Origin: Chromatiales bacterium
Lineage (GTDB): Bacteria > Pseudomonadota > Gammaproteobacteria > Chromatiales > Chromatiaceae
NCBI GenBank assembly: GCA_028284585.1
Contig: JANQRK010000075.1
Location: 1 to 64,000, forward strand
DNA length: 64,000 nucleotides
Direction of reading: 5' to 3'
A program made the translations under genes and the position numbers. The notes under the pieces were generated by a model that made no database searches, was not told where the DNA came from, and saw nothing but the letters and a program-made list of their open reading frames with translations. How positions within the stretch are numbered: position 1 is the stretch's first letter; each line of letters opens with the position of its first letter. Below, in pieces: positions 54,541 to 64,000 of the stretch.

Positions 54541-55388
54541 GATCGGCACACGCGCAGCGCTGGCGCCTGGCTCGGCTAGTCATCGGGCTCTGTTGCTTAT
54601 GGCTGGCCGGCTGTGCCGGTACCCAGTTGAAGAAGGTCGTTCACGAAGATGCCGCAAGCCCCAACGGCTATGTCGAGGTCAGCACGCCGCACCGCGGGCT
54701 GCTGACAGTCTCGCGCGCTGGTGAGGCGCTGCCGGTAAGCACCCCACTACAGCTGCGCGAGGGCGACGAAATCGAGACCGGCCCTGATGCCGGGGCGGTG
54801 ATCCGCTTTGACGATGGTAACCAAGTCGTGCTCGGGCCCAGCACTAGGGTCCGCCTGGGCTCCCTTGAGGTGCTGTTTGGCCGGCTGCTGGCCGAGGTAC
54901 GTGGCCTGTTCAGCGTCGAGGACGACACCCTTGTCGCCGGCGTCGAGGGGACCCGCTTCTTGTTCGAGTCCAAGCGCGGCGGTCCTACCAAGGTTATGGT
55001 ACTGGAGGGCGTCGTGCATTGCAGCTCCAAGACCACGAGCTGGCCAATGATCCGACTGACCGGCGCGCAGGCATTGAGCGCAGCCTACGGCAGCGCTGAG
55101 CCGCGTATCGCCCAGGTGAGCCACGCCGAGCTGTCCGAGATCGAGCAATGGGCAAATGCCATCCGAACCGCGCCACGTGCTGGATTTTGCTGCAGCGGCG
55201 GTGCGGTGGCAGGCGCCTATTCCGATGCTTGCCGCGGCCGCTTCTTCACCGACGAGGCCGCTGCCACAGCGGCCTGTAAGCGGGTCGGGCATGCACCACC
55301 CCCGGCAATCACCCCTAGCCGTATCCCCGCGCCGCATCGGGTGCCAACCGATGTGCGCAGGCTGCCGCCGCGGCCGGCGATCGAGTAA
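54537..55388 (+). CDS. FecR-domain lipoprotein
   Basis: Lipobox LAGC; FecR-like GDEIETGPDAGAVIRFDDGNQVVLGPSTRVRLGS; ATGA overlap with upstream gene. Confidence 0.82.
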   Translation: MRSAHAQRWRLARLVIGLCCLWLAGCAGTQLKKVVHEDAASPNGYVEVSTPHRGLLTVSRAGEALPVSTPLQLREGDEIETGPDAGAVIRFDDGNQVVLGPSTRVRLGSLEVLFGRLLAEVRGLFSVEDDTLVAGVEGTRFLFESKRGGPTKVMVLEGVVHCSSKTTSWPMIRLTGAQALSAAYGSAEPRIAQVSHAELSEIEQWANAIRTAPRAGFCCSGGAVAGAYSDACRGRFFTDEAAATAACKRVGHAPPPAITPSRIPAPHRVPTDVRRLPPRPAIE

Positions 55389-55398
55389 GCACGGCATC

Positions 55399-55704
55399 AT
55401 GGGTAATACAAACCTGCATCAGCGCTTGCAACAACTTCTGGGCGGCCGTTTCCACTATCTCGGCGAGCGCTGGGTGCTGATCGAAGTCCTCGCGGACACC
55501 GACAGCGTGGTCCTGCGCCGCTGCACCCAACACCCAGATTGGACGGTCCAGCGCAACGCCTATGGGGTACCGAATCGTCGGGTCGAAGACACCCTGACAC
55601 TGCGAATCTCCGACGACGACGGCGGATATTCTCAAGACCTGTTGGTCTTACTCGAGGGTCATCAGCCCGACTCCGACTCAACTTCAGGCTCCAACTCTGG
55701 CTAA
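55399..55704 (+). CDS. Small hypothetical protein
   Basis: ATG 55399 within the longer ORF; 101 aa, compact beta-rich looking sequence; follows fecR closely. Confidence 0.55.
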   Translation: MGNTNLHQRLQQLLGGRFHYLGERWVLIEVLADTDSVVLRRCTQHPDWTVQRNAYGVPNRRVEDTLTLRISDDDGGYSQDLLVLLEGHQPDSDSTSGSNSG

Positions 55705-55707
55705 AAC

Positions 55708-56475
55708 TCAGGCCCCGGCTAGGATGGCGTCTACGCGGGCCAGATCCTCGGCGGTATCGACGCCCGCTGGTGGCGCTGCATCTGCCAGCTCAACCGCGAT
55801 CTTGCCACCGTTCCAAAGTACGCGGAGCTGTTCTAGTGATTCCATGCGCTCCAGCGGCGAGATCGGCAGCGCCGCATAGCCGGCGAGAAAACCGGCACGG
55901 TAGGCATATATCCCGAGGTGGCGATGCACGCCCTCCAACCAATCGACGGTTGGCGGCCGCGTCGAATCGAACAGGTCGCGCTTCCACGGGATTGCCGCCC
56001 GGCTGAAATACAAGGCATGTCCGCAGCGATCCATGACTACCTTGACCACGCTGGTGTCGAACAGTTGTCCCGAATCACACAAGGGTGTCGCCAGTGTCGC
56101 CATCTCGGCGGCCGGGTGAGAAACAAGCGCCTCGGCAACTTGCGACAACAAGGACGGTGGCATCAGTGGTTCGTCACCTTGCAAATTGACGACCACCGTA
56201 TCGTCGGGCCATTTGAACAGCCTCACGACCTCGGCGATTCGATCGGTCCCGCTGGCATGCTCGGCTGCGGTCATACACACCTGGTCGGCAAACTGCCGGG
56301 CCGCAGCCGCGATCCGCTGGTCATCGGTTGCAATAACCACTTCCTCAGCACCGCTGTCGCGAGCGCGCTGATATACATGCTGGATCATCGGTCGGCCAGC
56401 GATCTCGCGCAGCGGTTTACCCGGCAAGCGCAGCGAACCGTAGCGCGCCGGTATGACGACATTGAAGGCCGCCAC
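55708..56475 (-). CDS. kdsB: 3-deoxy-manno-octulosonate cytidylyltransferase
   Basis: VVIPARYGSLRLPGKPL, VVNLQGDEPLMPPSLL, HLGIYAYRAGFL. Confidence 0.96.
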   Translation of the reverse strand: MAAFNVVIPARYGSLRLPGKPLREIAGRPMIQHVYQRARDSGAEEVVIATDDQRIAAAARQFADQVCMTAAEHASGTDRIAEVVRLFKWPDDTVVVNLQGDEPLMPPSLLSQVAEALVSHPAAEMATLATPLCDSGQLFDTSVVKVVMDRCGHALYFSRAAIPWKRDLFDSTRPPTVDWLEGVHRHLGIYAYRAGFLAGYAALPISPLERMESLEQLRVLWNGGKIAVELADAAPPAGVDTAEDLARVDAILAGA

Positions 56476-56478
56476 TGT

Positions 56479-56667
56479 TCAGTCCACAACCTCTTCATCG
56501 GCGGGTAGCTGTCGTGCCTCGTGCTCGAGCATGACGGGTATGCCATCGCGGATCGGAAACCCCAGCCGATCCACCTTGCACACCAGCTCAGCGATATCCG
56601 ACCGATAGACCAGCTTGCCCTTGCAGATCGGACATACCAGGATTTCAAGTAATTTTTTGTCCATCAA
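56479..56667 (-). CDS. Trm112/YcaR family protein
   Basis: [17 protein letters not shown]...[16 protein letters not shown]. Confidence 0.9.
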   Translation of the reverse strand: MMDKKLLEILVCPICKGKLVYRSDIAELVCKVDRLGFPIRDGIPVMLEHEARQLPADEEVVD

Positions 56668-57637
56668 CTATGTCCTGTAGTGCCGTCTCTAGACGGCGAA
56701 TGAAGGCGTCATCCGGTTGCACTGAGATGTCCACCACCCAGCAATCCCGACAAAGGATGCGCCGGCATTTTACGGCATCTTTGGCGGTCATCAGAATCGG
56801 TAGTCCGTCGTCGAACACGAGATCGGTTGCCCGAAACACATGATGGTCTGGAAACGGATGGGCCTCAATCTGGACACCCGCATCGGTCAATAGCTCAAAA
56901 AAGCGCAGTGGATTGCCGATCCCGGCCACCGCGTGCACTCGGCATCCAGCGAACTCCGCCAGCTGGACCACTCGGTCAGCGCGTAGCTCACGCACCCGAG
57001 GCCGTTGCAGACTCATCGCATACTCGCCGGGTCCGACCGGTCCGTTAGCAACCACCAAATCCGCCGCACGCAGGCGCGATGCCGGCTCGCGCAGCGGGCC
57101 TGCGGGCAACATGAATCCATTGCCCAAACGCCGCCGCCCATCGATCACGGCAATCTCTAGATCACGGCCCAAGGCGTAGTGCTGCAAACCGTCGTCGGAC
57201 AGCACCAGGTCAATGTCAGTATGTTCGAGCAGCGCAGCAACCGCCGCTGGCCGGTCGGGGCCGACACAGACTGGACAACGAGTAGCTGCCGCCAACAGCA
57301 CCGCCTCGTCACCGACCATGGCCGGATCGCTGTCCGAGCGCACCTGCTGCGGCCAGAATCGCGCCCGCCCACCGTAACCACGCGCCACGATCCCGGGGCG
57401 CCATCCGCGACCGCGCAGATAGTCAGCCAACCAGATCACCAAGGGTGTCTTGCCTGTACCACCCACGGTCAGGTTGCCGACCACCAGTACCGGGGCGGTG
57501 CTGCGCTGCACCCGGCGCAGACCCACACGATAGAGAATGCGGCGAACTGCGACTGCACTTGCAAAGAGCAGGGACAGCGGCAGCAGCGCCAAGGACACCG
57601 GATTGACCGTATCCCAGAAGGATTCCAAACGCGGCAC
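56645..57637 (-). CDS. lpxK: Tetraacyldisaccharide 4'-kinase
   Basis: [45 protein letters not shown]. Confidence 0.95.
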   Translation of the reverse strand: MPRLESFWDTVNPVSLALLPLSLLFASAVAVRRILYRVGLRRVQRSTAPVLVVGNLTVGGTGKTPLVIWLADYLRGRGWRPGIVARGYGGRARFWPQQVRSDSDPAMVGDEAVLLAAATRCPVCVGPDRPAAVAALLEHTDIDLVLSDDGLQHYALGRDLEIAVIDGRRRLGNGFMLPAGPLREPASRLRAADLVVANGPVGPGEYAMSLQRPRVRELRADRVVQLAEFAGCRVHAVAGIGNPLRFFELLTDAGVQIEAHPFPDHHVFRATDLVFDDGLPILMTAKDAVKCRRILCRDCWVVDISVQPDDAFIRRLETALQDIVDGQKIT

Positions 57638-57649
57638 TGCGACGGTCGT

Positions 57650-58078
57650 TTAGTCGCCGTCCGGTGTCGACTGGCGCGCGACGAAACTTAGGCGCGTCAT
57701 CCCGATCTGGCCGGCGACGTCGAGCACGCTCATCATCGATTGCAACGGTGCGTTGCGGTCACCGGAAACGATGATCGGCAAATCCTTGCGGTCTTTGGCG
57801 ATCTTGAGGAGTGTGCGACGCAGCGTCTCGGCATCGTGTCTCACCAGTTCGCGCTCGTTGACATAGAATTGCCCTTTGCGGTCAATCGTGATCTCGATCT
57901 TCTCTTCGACCTGCTCCGCCGGCGCCTCTTTCTCGGCCTGCGGCAAATCGACCTTCAATTGAGTCTGTTTGTCGAAGGTGGTCGAGACCATGAAAAAAAT
58001 CAGCATCAAAAATACCACGTCGATCAAGGGCGTGATATCGACGCGAGGCGGTTCAGCGCGGCGCGGCCGTAGGTTCAT
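57650..58078 (-). CDS. exbD: Biopolymer transport protein ExbD/TolR family
   Basis: PRVDITPLIDVVFLMLIFFMVSTTF. Confidence 0.93.
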   Translation of the reverse strand: MNLRPRRAEPPRVDITPLIDVVFLMLIFFMVSTTFDKQTQLKVDLPQAEKEAPAEQVEEKIEITIDRKGQFYVNERELVRHDAETLRRTLLKIAKDRKDLPIIVSGDRNAPLQSMMSVLDVAGQIGMTRLSFVARQSTPDGD

Positions 58079-58082
58079 GCGC

Positions 58083-58694
58083 TCAGCGCTCTCGCTCGCC
58101 GTGCATCACCTCGACCATCTTCAGGGCCTGCTCCTCCATGCGCACGACAATCCGGTCGACCCGACCACTCAGGTAGCGATGAAAGATCAGCGCCGGGATG
58201 GCGACCGATAGCCCGGCCGCTGTGGTGATCAGGGCTTCGGATATTCCACCGGCGAGGACTGCGGGATTGCCGACGCCGGAACTGGTGATGGCACTGAACA
58301 CCTTGATCATACCGATGACGGTCCCGAGTAGCCCGAGCAGCGGCGAGATATTGGCGATCGTACCCAGGGGATTGAGATACTGTTCCAATTCGTGCACCAC
58401 CTGGCGCCCCTCTTCCTCGATTGCCTCTTTCATGACCTCGCGGGAATGCGCACGGTTGACGAGTCCGGCGGCGAGGATTCGGCCCAGTGGTGAGCTACTG
58501 CGAACGGTCGCAACGTGCGCAGCGGTGAGCTCACTCTTCTGATGGAGTTGCCAGATCTGGGCGACCAGGTTGGCCGGCAGCACCTTGCTGTGCCGATAGG
58601 CCCACAAACGTTCGATGACGATCGCCATAGCGATAACAGAACAAGCGATGATCGGCCACATCAGCCAGCCACCGGCCTTCACGAGTTCCAGCAC
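58083..58694 (-). CDS. exbB: MotA/TolQ/ExbB proton channel family protein
   Basis: SPLLGLLGTVIGMIKVFSAI, SEALITTAAGLSVAIPALIFHRYL. Confidence 0.93.
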   Translation of the reverse strand: MLELVKAGGWLMWPIIACSVIAMAIVIERLWAYRHSKVLPANLVAQIWQLHQKSELTAAHVATVRSSSPLGRILAAGLVNRAHSREVMKEAIEEEGRQVVHELEQYLNPLGTIANISPLLGLLGTVIGMIKVFSAITSSGVGNPAVLAGGISEALITTAAGLSVAIPALIFHRYLSGRVDRIVVRMEEQALKMVEVMHGERER

Positions 58695-58748
58695 GTCGGA
58701 TCTTCCTCCCGAGGGAATTGCCGGTGGGCAACCGCCTACTGCGATCGC

Positions 58749-61088
58749 TCATTCGGCCTGCCTGCGATCGACGGATGATACTGCATGCCAGGGTGCGGCC
58801 GAAATACGACCATGCCACCAATAGCGTGCGGAGTTGAGCCGATGGGCCTTGGGTCCGATCAACCCGTGCTCGAGCGCTAGGCGAAAACCGATCGTTCCCA
58901 GCCGAGCTGTATTGAGTGTGATTGCACCGGCATCACGCCAGCGCTGGTCTACTGCCGGGTGCGGAAAACCATAACGATTGGCCCAGCCAGCGGTATAAAC
59001 AACAAAAACCGGGCGGGTCGCCTCGATGAGTTCCGCGGTCGAAGAGCTGCTACTACCATGGTGTGGTGCCAGTAAGATATCACTGCGCAAGCGCTTCCCA
59101 TAAGCTGCTACCAGTCGCCGTTCGAGCGCTGCCTCGATGTCGCCCGTCAGCAACACCGCGCCGACGCGATTACTGACCCGTAACACGCAGGACGCGTTGT
59201 TACCGGTATACCGGGCATCGGCAGCAGGGTGCAGGAACTCGAAGCTGACACCGTCCCACGACCAGCGCTCGCCGGCCAGGCAGTAGCGAGCGCCAAAACC
59301 AACCCGCTGCGGTTCGCCCGACTGCACCAACCCCACGCTCCATCGCCCGATCAGAGATGCCAAATCGCCAGCGTGGTCACGGTCGCCATGGCTAAGCACC
59401 ACGCGATCGATGCGCGCGACCCCGCGCTGACTCAGAAAAGGTGCGACGACCGCCTTGGCAGTGGAGAAACCAGAGGGGTATGCCGGCCCAGTGTCGTATA
59501 GCAGGGTGTGCTGGTGGGTCTCGATGACGACGCTTGTGCCCTGCCCCACATCGAGCACATGCAGCACGAAGTCGCCGCTGGCCACGCGCGGCACCATCGG
59601 CAACCAGGGGACCAGCAGCAGTGGTAGGGCCGCACCACGGATCGGCACACCGCGTGGCGCGAGCAGCAGCATGAGACCTGCCGCGAAGGCCAGCAACGCG
59701 GCACTACTGGGAGGCGAATGCATAACCTCCGTCCATGGGCCTTGTGTTGCCAGCAGCAGCCCCTGGCGTACCAAATCGAGCAATTCAGCAAGCCATTGCA
59801 GCCCCCAGGTAGCGAGTGACGCAGATACACCCAGCATCAGCGAGCCCAACAGGCTAAGTGGGACAATCACCAGGCCGAACAGCGGGACCAACAGCAGATT
59901 GACGAGCGGCGCGACCCAGCTGGCCGGCATCGCAAACGCGGTGAGTATTGGCCACAACGCCAGACTCAGGGCCAGCTGGATCCGGATCGCGACCCGCCAA
60001 CGGGGCTTGCGAGGGCTGAGCGCCAAAACCGCCAAGATGGTCAACACGGCGCCGAAAGACAACCAGAATCCAGCGGACACGATCGAGGGCGGATGCCACA
60101 CCAGCACAACCACTGCGGCCAAGGCCAAGGTATTCAGCGAACAACTTTCGCGGCGCGCCACCAGGCTGAGCGCAAACACCAGCAACATAGCCAAGGCACG
60201 CTGGGTCGGCAACGACATCCCAGCGATCAGGGCGTAGCCCAGGGCCGCGCCACTACCCGCGATCGCCCCCGCCAGACGCGCCGGAAACCGCTCGCACAGC
60301 GGCGGGATACGTCGCCATAGCCAGGTCACGGCCACCAGCCCCAAGCCAGCCAGCAAACCGATATGCAGCCCCGAAATCGCCATCAGATGGCTGCTACCTG
60401 TGGCCCGAAACAGCGCCTTGTGCTCAGGCGCCAACGCCGACTGATCTCCGACTACCAGCGCCCGGATCACACCGCGCGAAAACGCCGAGGTCGGTAACTC
60501 GCCGATTGCCGTGGCCAAGGCCGCGCGCAGCCGAGTTAGTGCACAACAACGCCGATCGCCGAGCCTTAGTGCCTCAGCAGAAGAGCGGACATAGCCGGTA
60601 TAGCGAATACCCTGCCAATACAGCCATCCCTCGTAGTCCCAGGCGCCAGGACTGGCATACCCATGCACGGGCTTGAGCCGTACTGGCAGACGCCAGGCCT
60701 GCCCGGCAAGCAGCGGCGGTGGATCGCGCCAGCTCAGGCGCAAACGCCAGCGGCCCGGGTGCGTGGCACCCTGCCCCTCGAGGTGCTGCACCTCGAAGAC
60801 AAAGCGGCTGACCGACGCGCCATCTTGCACCAGCGAAACTATGTGCCCGGTCGCAAACCACTCCTGCACCCTGTCGCCGTCGGGCAGGGCGGGCGGCACA
60901 CTGAGCAGTGCATACAGGTACGCCCAGGTGCAGCCAATCGCCAACGCGGACATTGGGCGCAGGCGCTGCACTCGCCATGCCAGGATCGCAACGAAAACTG
61001 GGAGTGCCAGCCAACCAGGACCCGGCAATGCCGGCAGTTGCTGGAAGGCCCATACCCCAAGGCCGAAAAACAACGCGAATCGCAGCAC
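58749..61088 (-). CDS. comEC: DNA internalization-related competence protein ComEC/Rec2
   Basis: Polytopic competence domain (HLMAISGLHIGLLAG) plus metallo-beta-lactamase domain (VLDVGQGTSVVIE, SHGDRDHAGDL). Confidence 0.94.
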   Translation of the reverse strand: MLRFALFFGLGVWAFQQLPALPGPGWLALPVFVAILAWRVQRLRPMSALAIGCTWAYLYALLSVPPALPDGDRVQEWFATGHIVSLVQDGASVSRFVFEVQHLEGQGATHPGRWRLRLSWRDPPPLLAGQAWRLPVRLKPVHGYASPGAWDYEGWLYWQGIRYTGYVRSSAEALRLGDRRCCALTRLRAALATAIGELPTSAFSRGVIRALVVGDQSALAPEHKALFRATGSSHLMAISGLHIGLLAGLGLVAVTWLWRRIPPLCERFPARLAGAIAGSGAALGYALIAGMSLPTQRALAMLLVFALSLVARRESCSLNTLALAAVVVLVWHPPSIVSAGFWLSFGAVLTILAVLALSPRKPRWRVAIRIQLALSLALWPILTAFAMPASWVAPLVNLLLVPLFGLVIVPLSLLGSLMLGVSASLATWGLQWLAELLDLVRQGLLLATQGPWTEVMHSPPSSAALLAFAAGLMLLLAPRGVPIRGAALPLLLVPWLPMVPRVASGDFVLHVLDVGQGTSVVIETHQHTLLYDTGPAYPSGFSTAKAVVAPFLSQRGVARIDRVVLSHGDRDHAGDLASLIGRWSVGLVQSGEPQRVGFGARYCLAGERWSWDGVSFEFLHPAADARYTGNNASCVLRVSNRVGAVLLTGDIEAALERRLVAAYGKRLRSDILLAPHHGSSSSSTAELIEATRPVFVVYTAGWANRYGFPHPAVDQRWRDAGAITLNTARLGTIGFRLALEHGLIGPKAHRLNSARYWWHGRISAAPWHAVSSVDRRQAE

Positions 61089-61331
61089 TTTCCCTCCCTG
61101 GAAGGTGATCCGAATCGACCGCGCCGGGCGCGCTGCCGCACGCTAGCGGAGGCAACTGTGCGTCGCGGGACGGTCGCTGCTCGGGTAGCCATGTCAACCC
61201 GACCGATATCTTTATTCTGTCACAGCAGGCTGGTTCAATGCGGAATGTTTCGGATTTCGGAAAACCGGACGATGTAGTCAATTATCGGCAAGCATGCTTC
61301 AATTGACGCGCATCTCAACGCACCGTGGTTT

Positions 61332-61868
61332 ATGCCCAGACGCTTCATCAAACGCTATACGCCGGACCGCACGGCACTGAAAAGGCACAGATATCTTCGA
61401 CACCTGGGCACCCTGCTACACGATGAGAATCTGTGGCATCTAAACCGTCGCTCGGTATCCGGTGGCGTGGCCTCGGGCCTGTTTTGGGCCATGATCCCCC
61501 TGCCAACACAGATGATCGCCTCGGCGCTATCGGCGGTGTTTTTTCGCATCAACCTGCCGATTTCAGTTGCGCTGGTCTGGATTACCAACCCAGTCACCAT
61601 CCCGCCGGTGTTCTATTTCAACTACCTAGTGGGGACCTGGCTGCTCGGCACGCCGACGGACATCGGCAAATTCGAGCTCTCCATCGACTGGATCACTACA
61701 GAGATCGGTGTGATTTGGAAACCGCTGTTTGCCGGCAGCCTGTTGATCGGTACTGCGCTTGGCATCACCGGCTATGCGGCTACACGACTGTATTGGCGCT
61801 GGCACGTTCTGCGCCGCTTCCGGGACCGCGGTGGCAGGCCTAAGGCGGTACGTTCCTATAATTCCTAG
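61332..61868 (+). CDS. DUF2062 membrane protein
   Basis: [61 protein letters not shown]. Confidence 0.88.
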   Translation: MPRRFIKRYTPDRTALKRHRYLRHLGTLLHDENLWHLNRRSVSGGVASGLFWAMIPLPTQMIASALSAVFFRINLPISVALVWITNPVTIPPVFYFNYLVGTWLLGTPTDIGKFELSIDWITTEIGVIWKPLFAGSLLIGTALGITGYAATRLYWRWHVLRRFRDRGGRPKAVRSYNS

Positions 61869-62551
61869 TCGTTAGGCTGTAGACGGCCATCGCGCAGCGT
61901 GAGGATTCGATCCATTCGCGATGCCAACTCCTGATCATGGGTGACGATCACGAAACTGGTACCTTGTTCGCGATTCAGTTCAAGCAGCAAATCGTACACC
62001 GACTGCGCATTCTGGCGGTCCAGGTTCCCGGTCGGCTCATCAGCGAGCACGCAGGCGGGATTGGCGACTAGCGCACGTGCAACCGCGGTGCGCTGACGTT
62101 CACCCCCTGACAGCTCCGAGGGTTTGTGCCGGACGCGTGCTCGCAGCCCGACGCGCTCTAGTATCGCAGCTGCCCGCGCGCTCGCCTCGGCCGCGGCAAC
62201 ACCGCGAATCAACAACGGCATCGCGACATTCTCTAAGGCGCTGAACTCGGGCAACAGATGATGAAACTGATAGACGAAGCCGATCGCCCGGTTGCGCGCG
62301 AGTCCGCGCTGCCGCTCGTCGAGGGTGCTGAATGGCTGCCCCATCAGCAACACCTCTCCAGTGCTGGGAAGATCAAGTCCGCCAAGGCAATGCATGAGGG
62401 TGCTTTTACCGGATCCCGAGGCGCCAACGACCGCGACCTGTTCGGCGTTGTCGAGCACGAAATCGACATCACGCAGTACCTCGACTCGCGCCGGGCCGTT
62501 GTCGAAGGCCCGGCTCAGGCCTCGACAAGCCAGAACCGCCTGCTCACTCAT
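61865..62551 (-). CDS. lolD: Lipoprotein-releasing ABC transporter ATP-binding protein
   Basis: [50 protein letters not shown]. Confidence 0.95.
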   Translation of the reverse strand: MSEQAVLACRGLSRAFDNGPARVEVLRDVDFVLDNAEQVAVVGASGSGKSTLMHCLGGLDLPSTGEVLLMGQPFSTLDERQRGLARNRAIGFVYQFHHLLPEFSALENVAMPLLIRGVAAAEASARAAAILERVGLRARVRHKPSELSGGERQRTAVARALVANPACVLADEPTGNLDRQNAQSVYDLLLELNREQGTSFVIVTHDQELASRMDRILTLRDGRLQPND

Positions 62552-63791
62552 AGCGGAGTGCCTCGGCCGGCTGTGTCCGATAGGCGCGCCAAGCCGGCGC
62601 CAAGGTCATCAACAAACTGAGAAGGAAGGAGCCGATACCCACCATGGCGACATCGGCACCCTGGACATCGGACGGTAGTTTCGCGATGTAATAGACACTC
62701 GGATCGATGAACTGCACACCGAACAGGCGCTCTACTGCCGCAACTGCGGATTCGATATTCAAGGCCAGGGCCACGCCCAAGACCACACCGATCAAAGTGC
62801 CGATCGCGCCCAGTGTCGCGCCCTGGACTATGAACACGCGCATCACTTGGCCGGGACTGGCACCGAATGTCTTCAAGATCGCGATATCGCTTTGCTTGTC
62901 CACGACCATCATGACCAAAGTGGACACGATGTTGAACGCGGCAATCACGACGATGAAAAACAACAGCAGGCCCATCATCCGCTTTTCCATCTTCAGCGCA
63001 GCGAAGAAGTTGCGATGGTAGTCGGTCCAATTCAGCACCCGATAGCGGCCGCTCAGCGACTCGGCCAGTTCCAGCGCAACCCTGCGAGCCTCCCATACAT
63101 CGTCGATCCGCAGACGGACACCGGTCACCGCGTCACCCATACGCTGCAGTAAGGCAGCATCGGCAATGTGCACCATGGCCACGCCGCGGTCATACTCTCC
63201 CATGCCTACCTCGAACAGGCCAGACACCGTGAAGCGTTTGAGACGCGGCAGACTGCCGGCAACCGTGACCGCGATCTGCGGCACGATCACCGTGACCTTG
63301 TCCCCGACCGAAACACCGAGCACATTTGCCAACTCGCTACCCAGGATGATTCGGAATCCCTCGGGTTCCAGATCAGACAGCTTGCCAGCCACCATATGAC
63401 TCGCCACATCGACGACCTCCGGTTCCAAGCTCGGGTCGATACCGCGCACGATCGCTCCAGTCACCTCCCGCTTGTGACTGAGCATCGCCTGGCCTTCCAC
63501 ATACGGGGCCGCACCCAGTACGCGCGAATGCTGGCGCGCTTGCGCCATCGCATCCCGCCAATCTGTCATCCGGCCATCAATGGCCTGAACGTCGCCATGC
63601 GAGGCCATGCCCAGGATGCGCTCGCGCACCTCCTTGTGAAAACCATTCATCACCGACAACACAGTGATCAACACCACGACCCCAAGTGCGATACCCAAGG
63701 TGGAGATCAGCGAGATGAAAGAAATAAAGTGGTTGCGTCGGCGCGATCGCGTATAACGCAGGCCGACAAAGAGCGACAGCGGGTGATGCAT
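62544..63791 (-). CDS. lolC: Lipoprotein-releasing ABC transporter permease (LolC/LolE)
   Basis: [56 protein letters not shown]. Confidence 0.93.
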   Translation of the reverse strand: MHHPLSLFVGLRYTRSRRRNHFISFISLISTLGIALGVVVLITVLSVMNGFHKEVRERILGMASHGDVQAIDGRMTDWRDAMAQARQHSRVLGAAPYVEGQAMLSHKREVTGAIVRGIDPSLEPEVVDVASHMVAGKLSDLEPEGFRIILGSELANVLGVSVGDKVTVIVPQIAVTVAGSLPRLKRFTVSGLFEVGMGEYDRGVAMVHIADAALLQRMGDAVTGVRLRIDDVWEARRVALELAESLSGRYRVLNWTDYHRNFFAALKMEKRMMGLLLFFIVVIAAFNIVSTLVMMVVDKQSDIAILKTFGASPGQVMRVFIVQGATLGAIGTLIGVVLGVALALNIESAVAAVERLFGVQFIDPSVYYIAKLPSDVQGADVAMVGIGSFLLSLLMTLAPAWRAYRTQPAEALRYE

Positions 63792-63949
63792 ACCCGGATT
63801 AAATCACAAAGCGGCCGTTGCCGGCCGCGAGATGTCTGTCGCTGCAGGTTGTGCGTTGTGGTTTCGTGGGTAAACTCAAGCTATCGGACATTGACGGCGA
63901 GTGGATGGGCCTTGCCGATCGCGAGACTATCTTTATGGGAGGGTTATCG

Positions 63950-64000
63950 ATGAGTCGACTTGGTTTGACGCTGGTGCTATTGATCGCTGGCGCATTTCAT
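63950..64000 (+). CDS. Partial CDS with signal-peptide-like N-terminus (cut by window end)
   Basis: GGGAGG RBS, then MSRLGLTLVLLIAGAFH. Confidence 0.5.
   Translation, partial: MSRLGLTLVLLIAGAFH

Overview
This 64 kb window looks chromosomal and comes from a phototrophic gammaproteobacterium, probably a purple sulfur bacterium. That lineage is inferred from an anaerobic Mg-protoporphyrin cyclase (bchE) and an 8-vinyl reductase (bciA) among ordinary gammaproteobacterial housekeeping genes. Recognisable blocks are: tandem DUF697-type GTPases; mnmH/tcdA; bchE-cobQ-metH; an accessory island after metH; a flippase and glycosyltransferase; sdhCDAB; recJ; galE/uppP; an exosortase-A-type cluster without exosortase; phoB-phoR-phoU; sppA/HAD/rluC // rne; a TIR-CHASE2 + FecR lipoprotein pair; kdsB-lpxK-exbD-exbB-comEC; and lolD/lolC. 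The most interesting signals are: (1) two sequence-unrelated families of ~268-271 bp non-autonomous palindromic elements with the same architecture (CTAG-type ends, long terminal inverted repeats, two internal hairpins) whose CTAG ends repeatedly supply or abut gene stop codons; (2) a TIR-CHASE2 membrane protein translationally coupled to a FecR-like lipoprotein; (3) a DUF4062-NACHT-FGE protein with one in-frame TGA, in an island bounded by a degenerate second copy of the metH 3' end. No rRNA, tRNA or CRISPR array was recognised. All calls are from reading the sequence and the ORF track; no database search was run.
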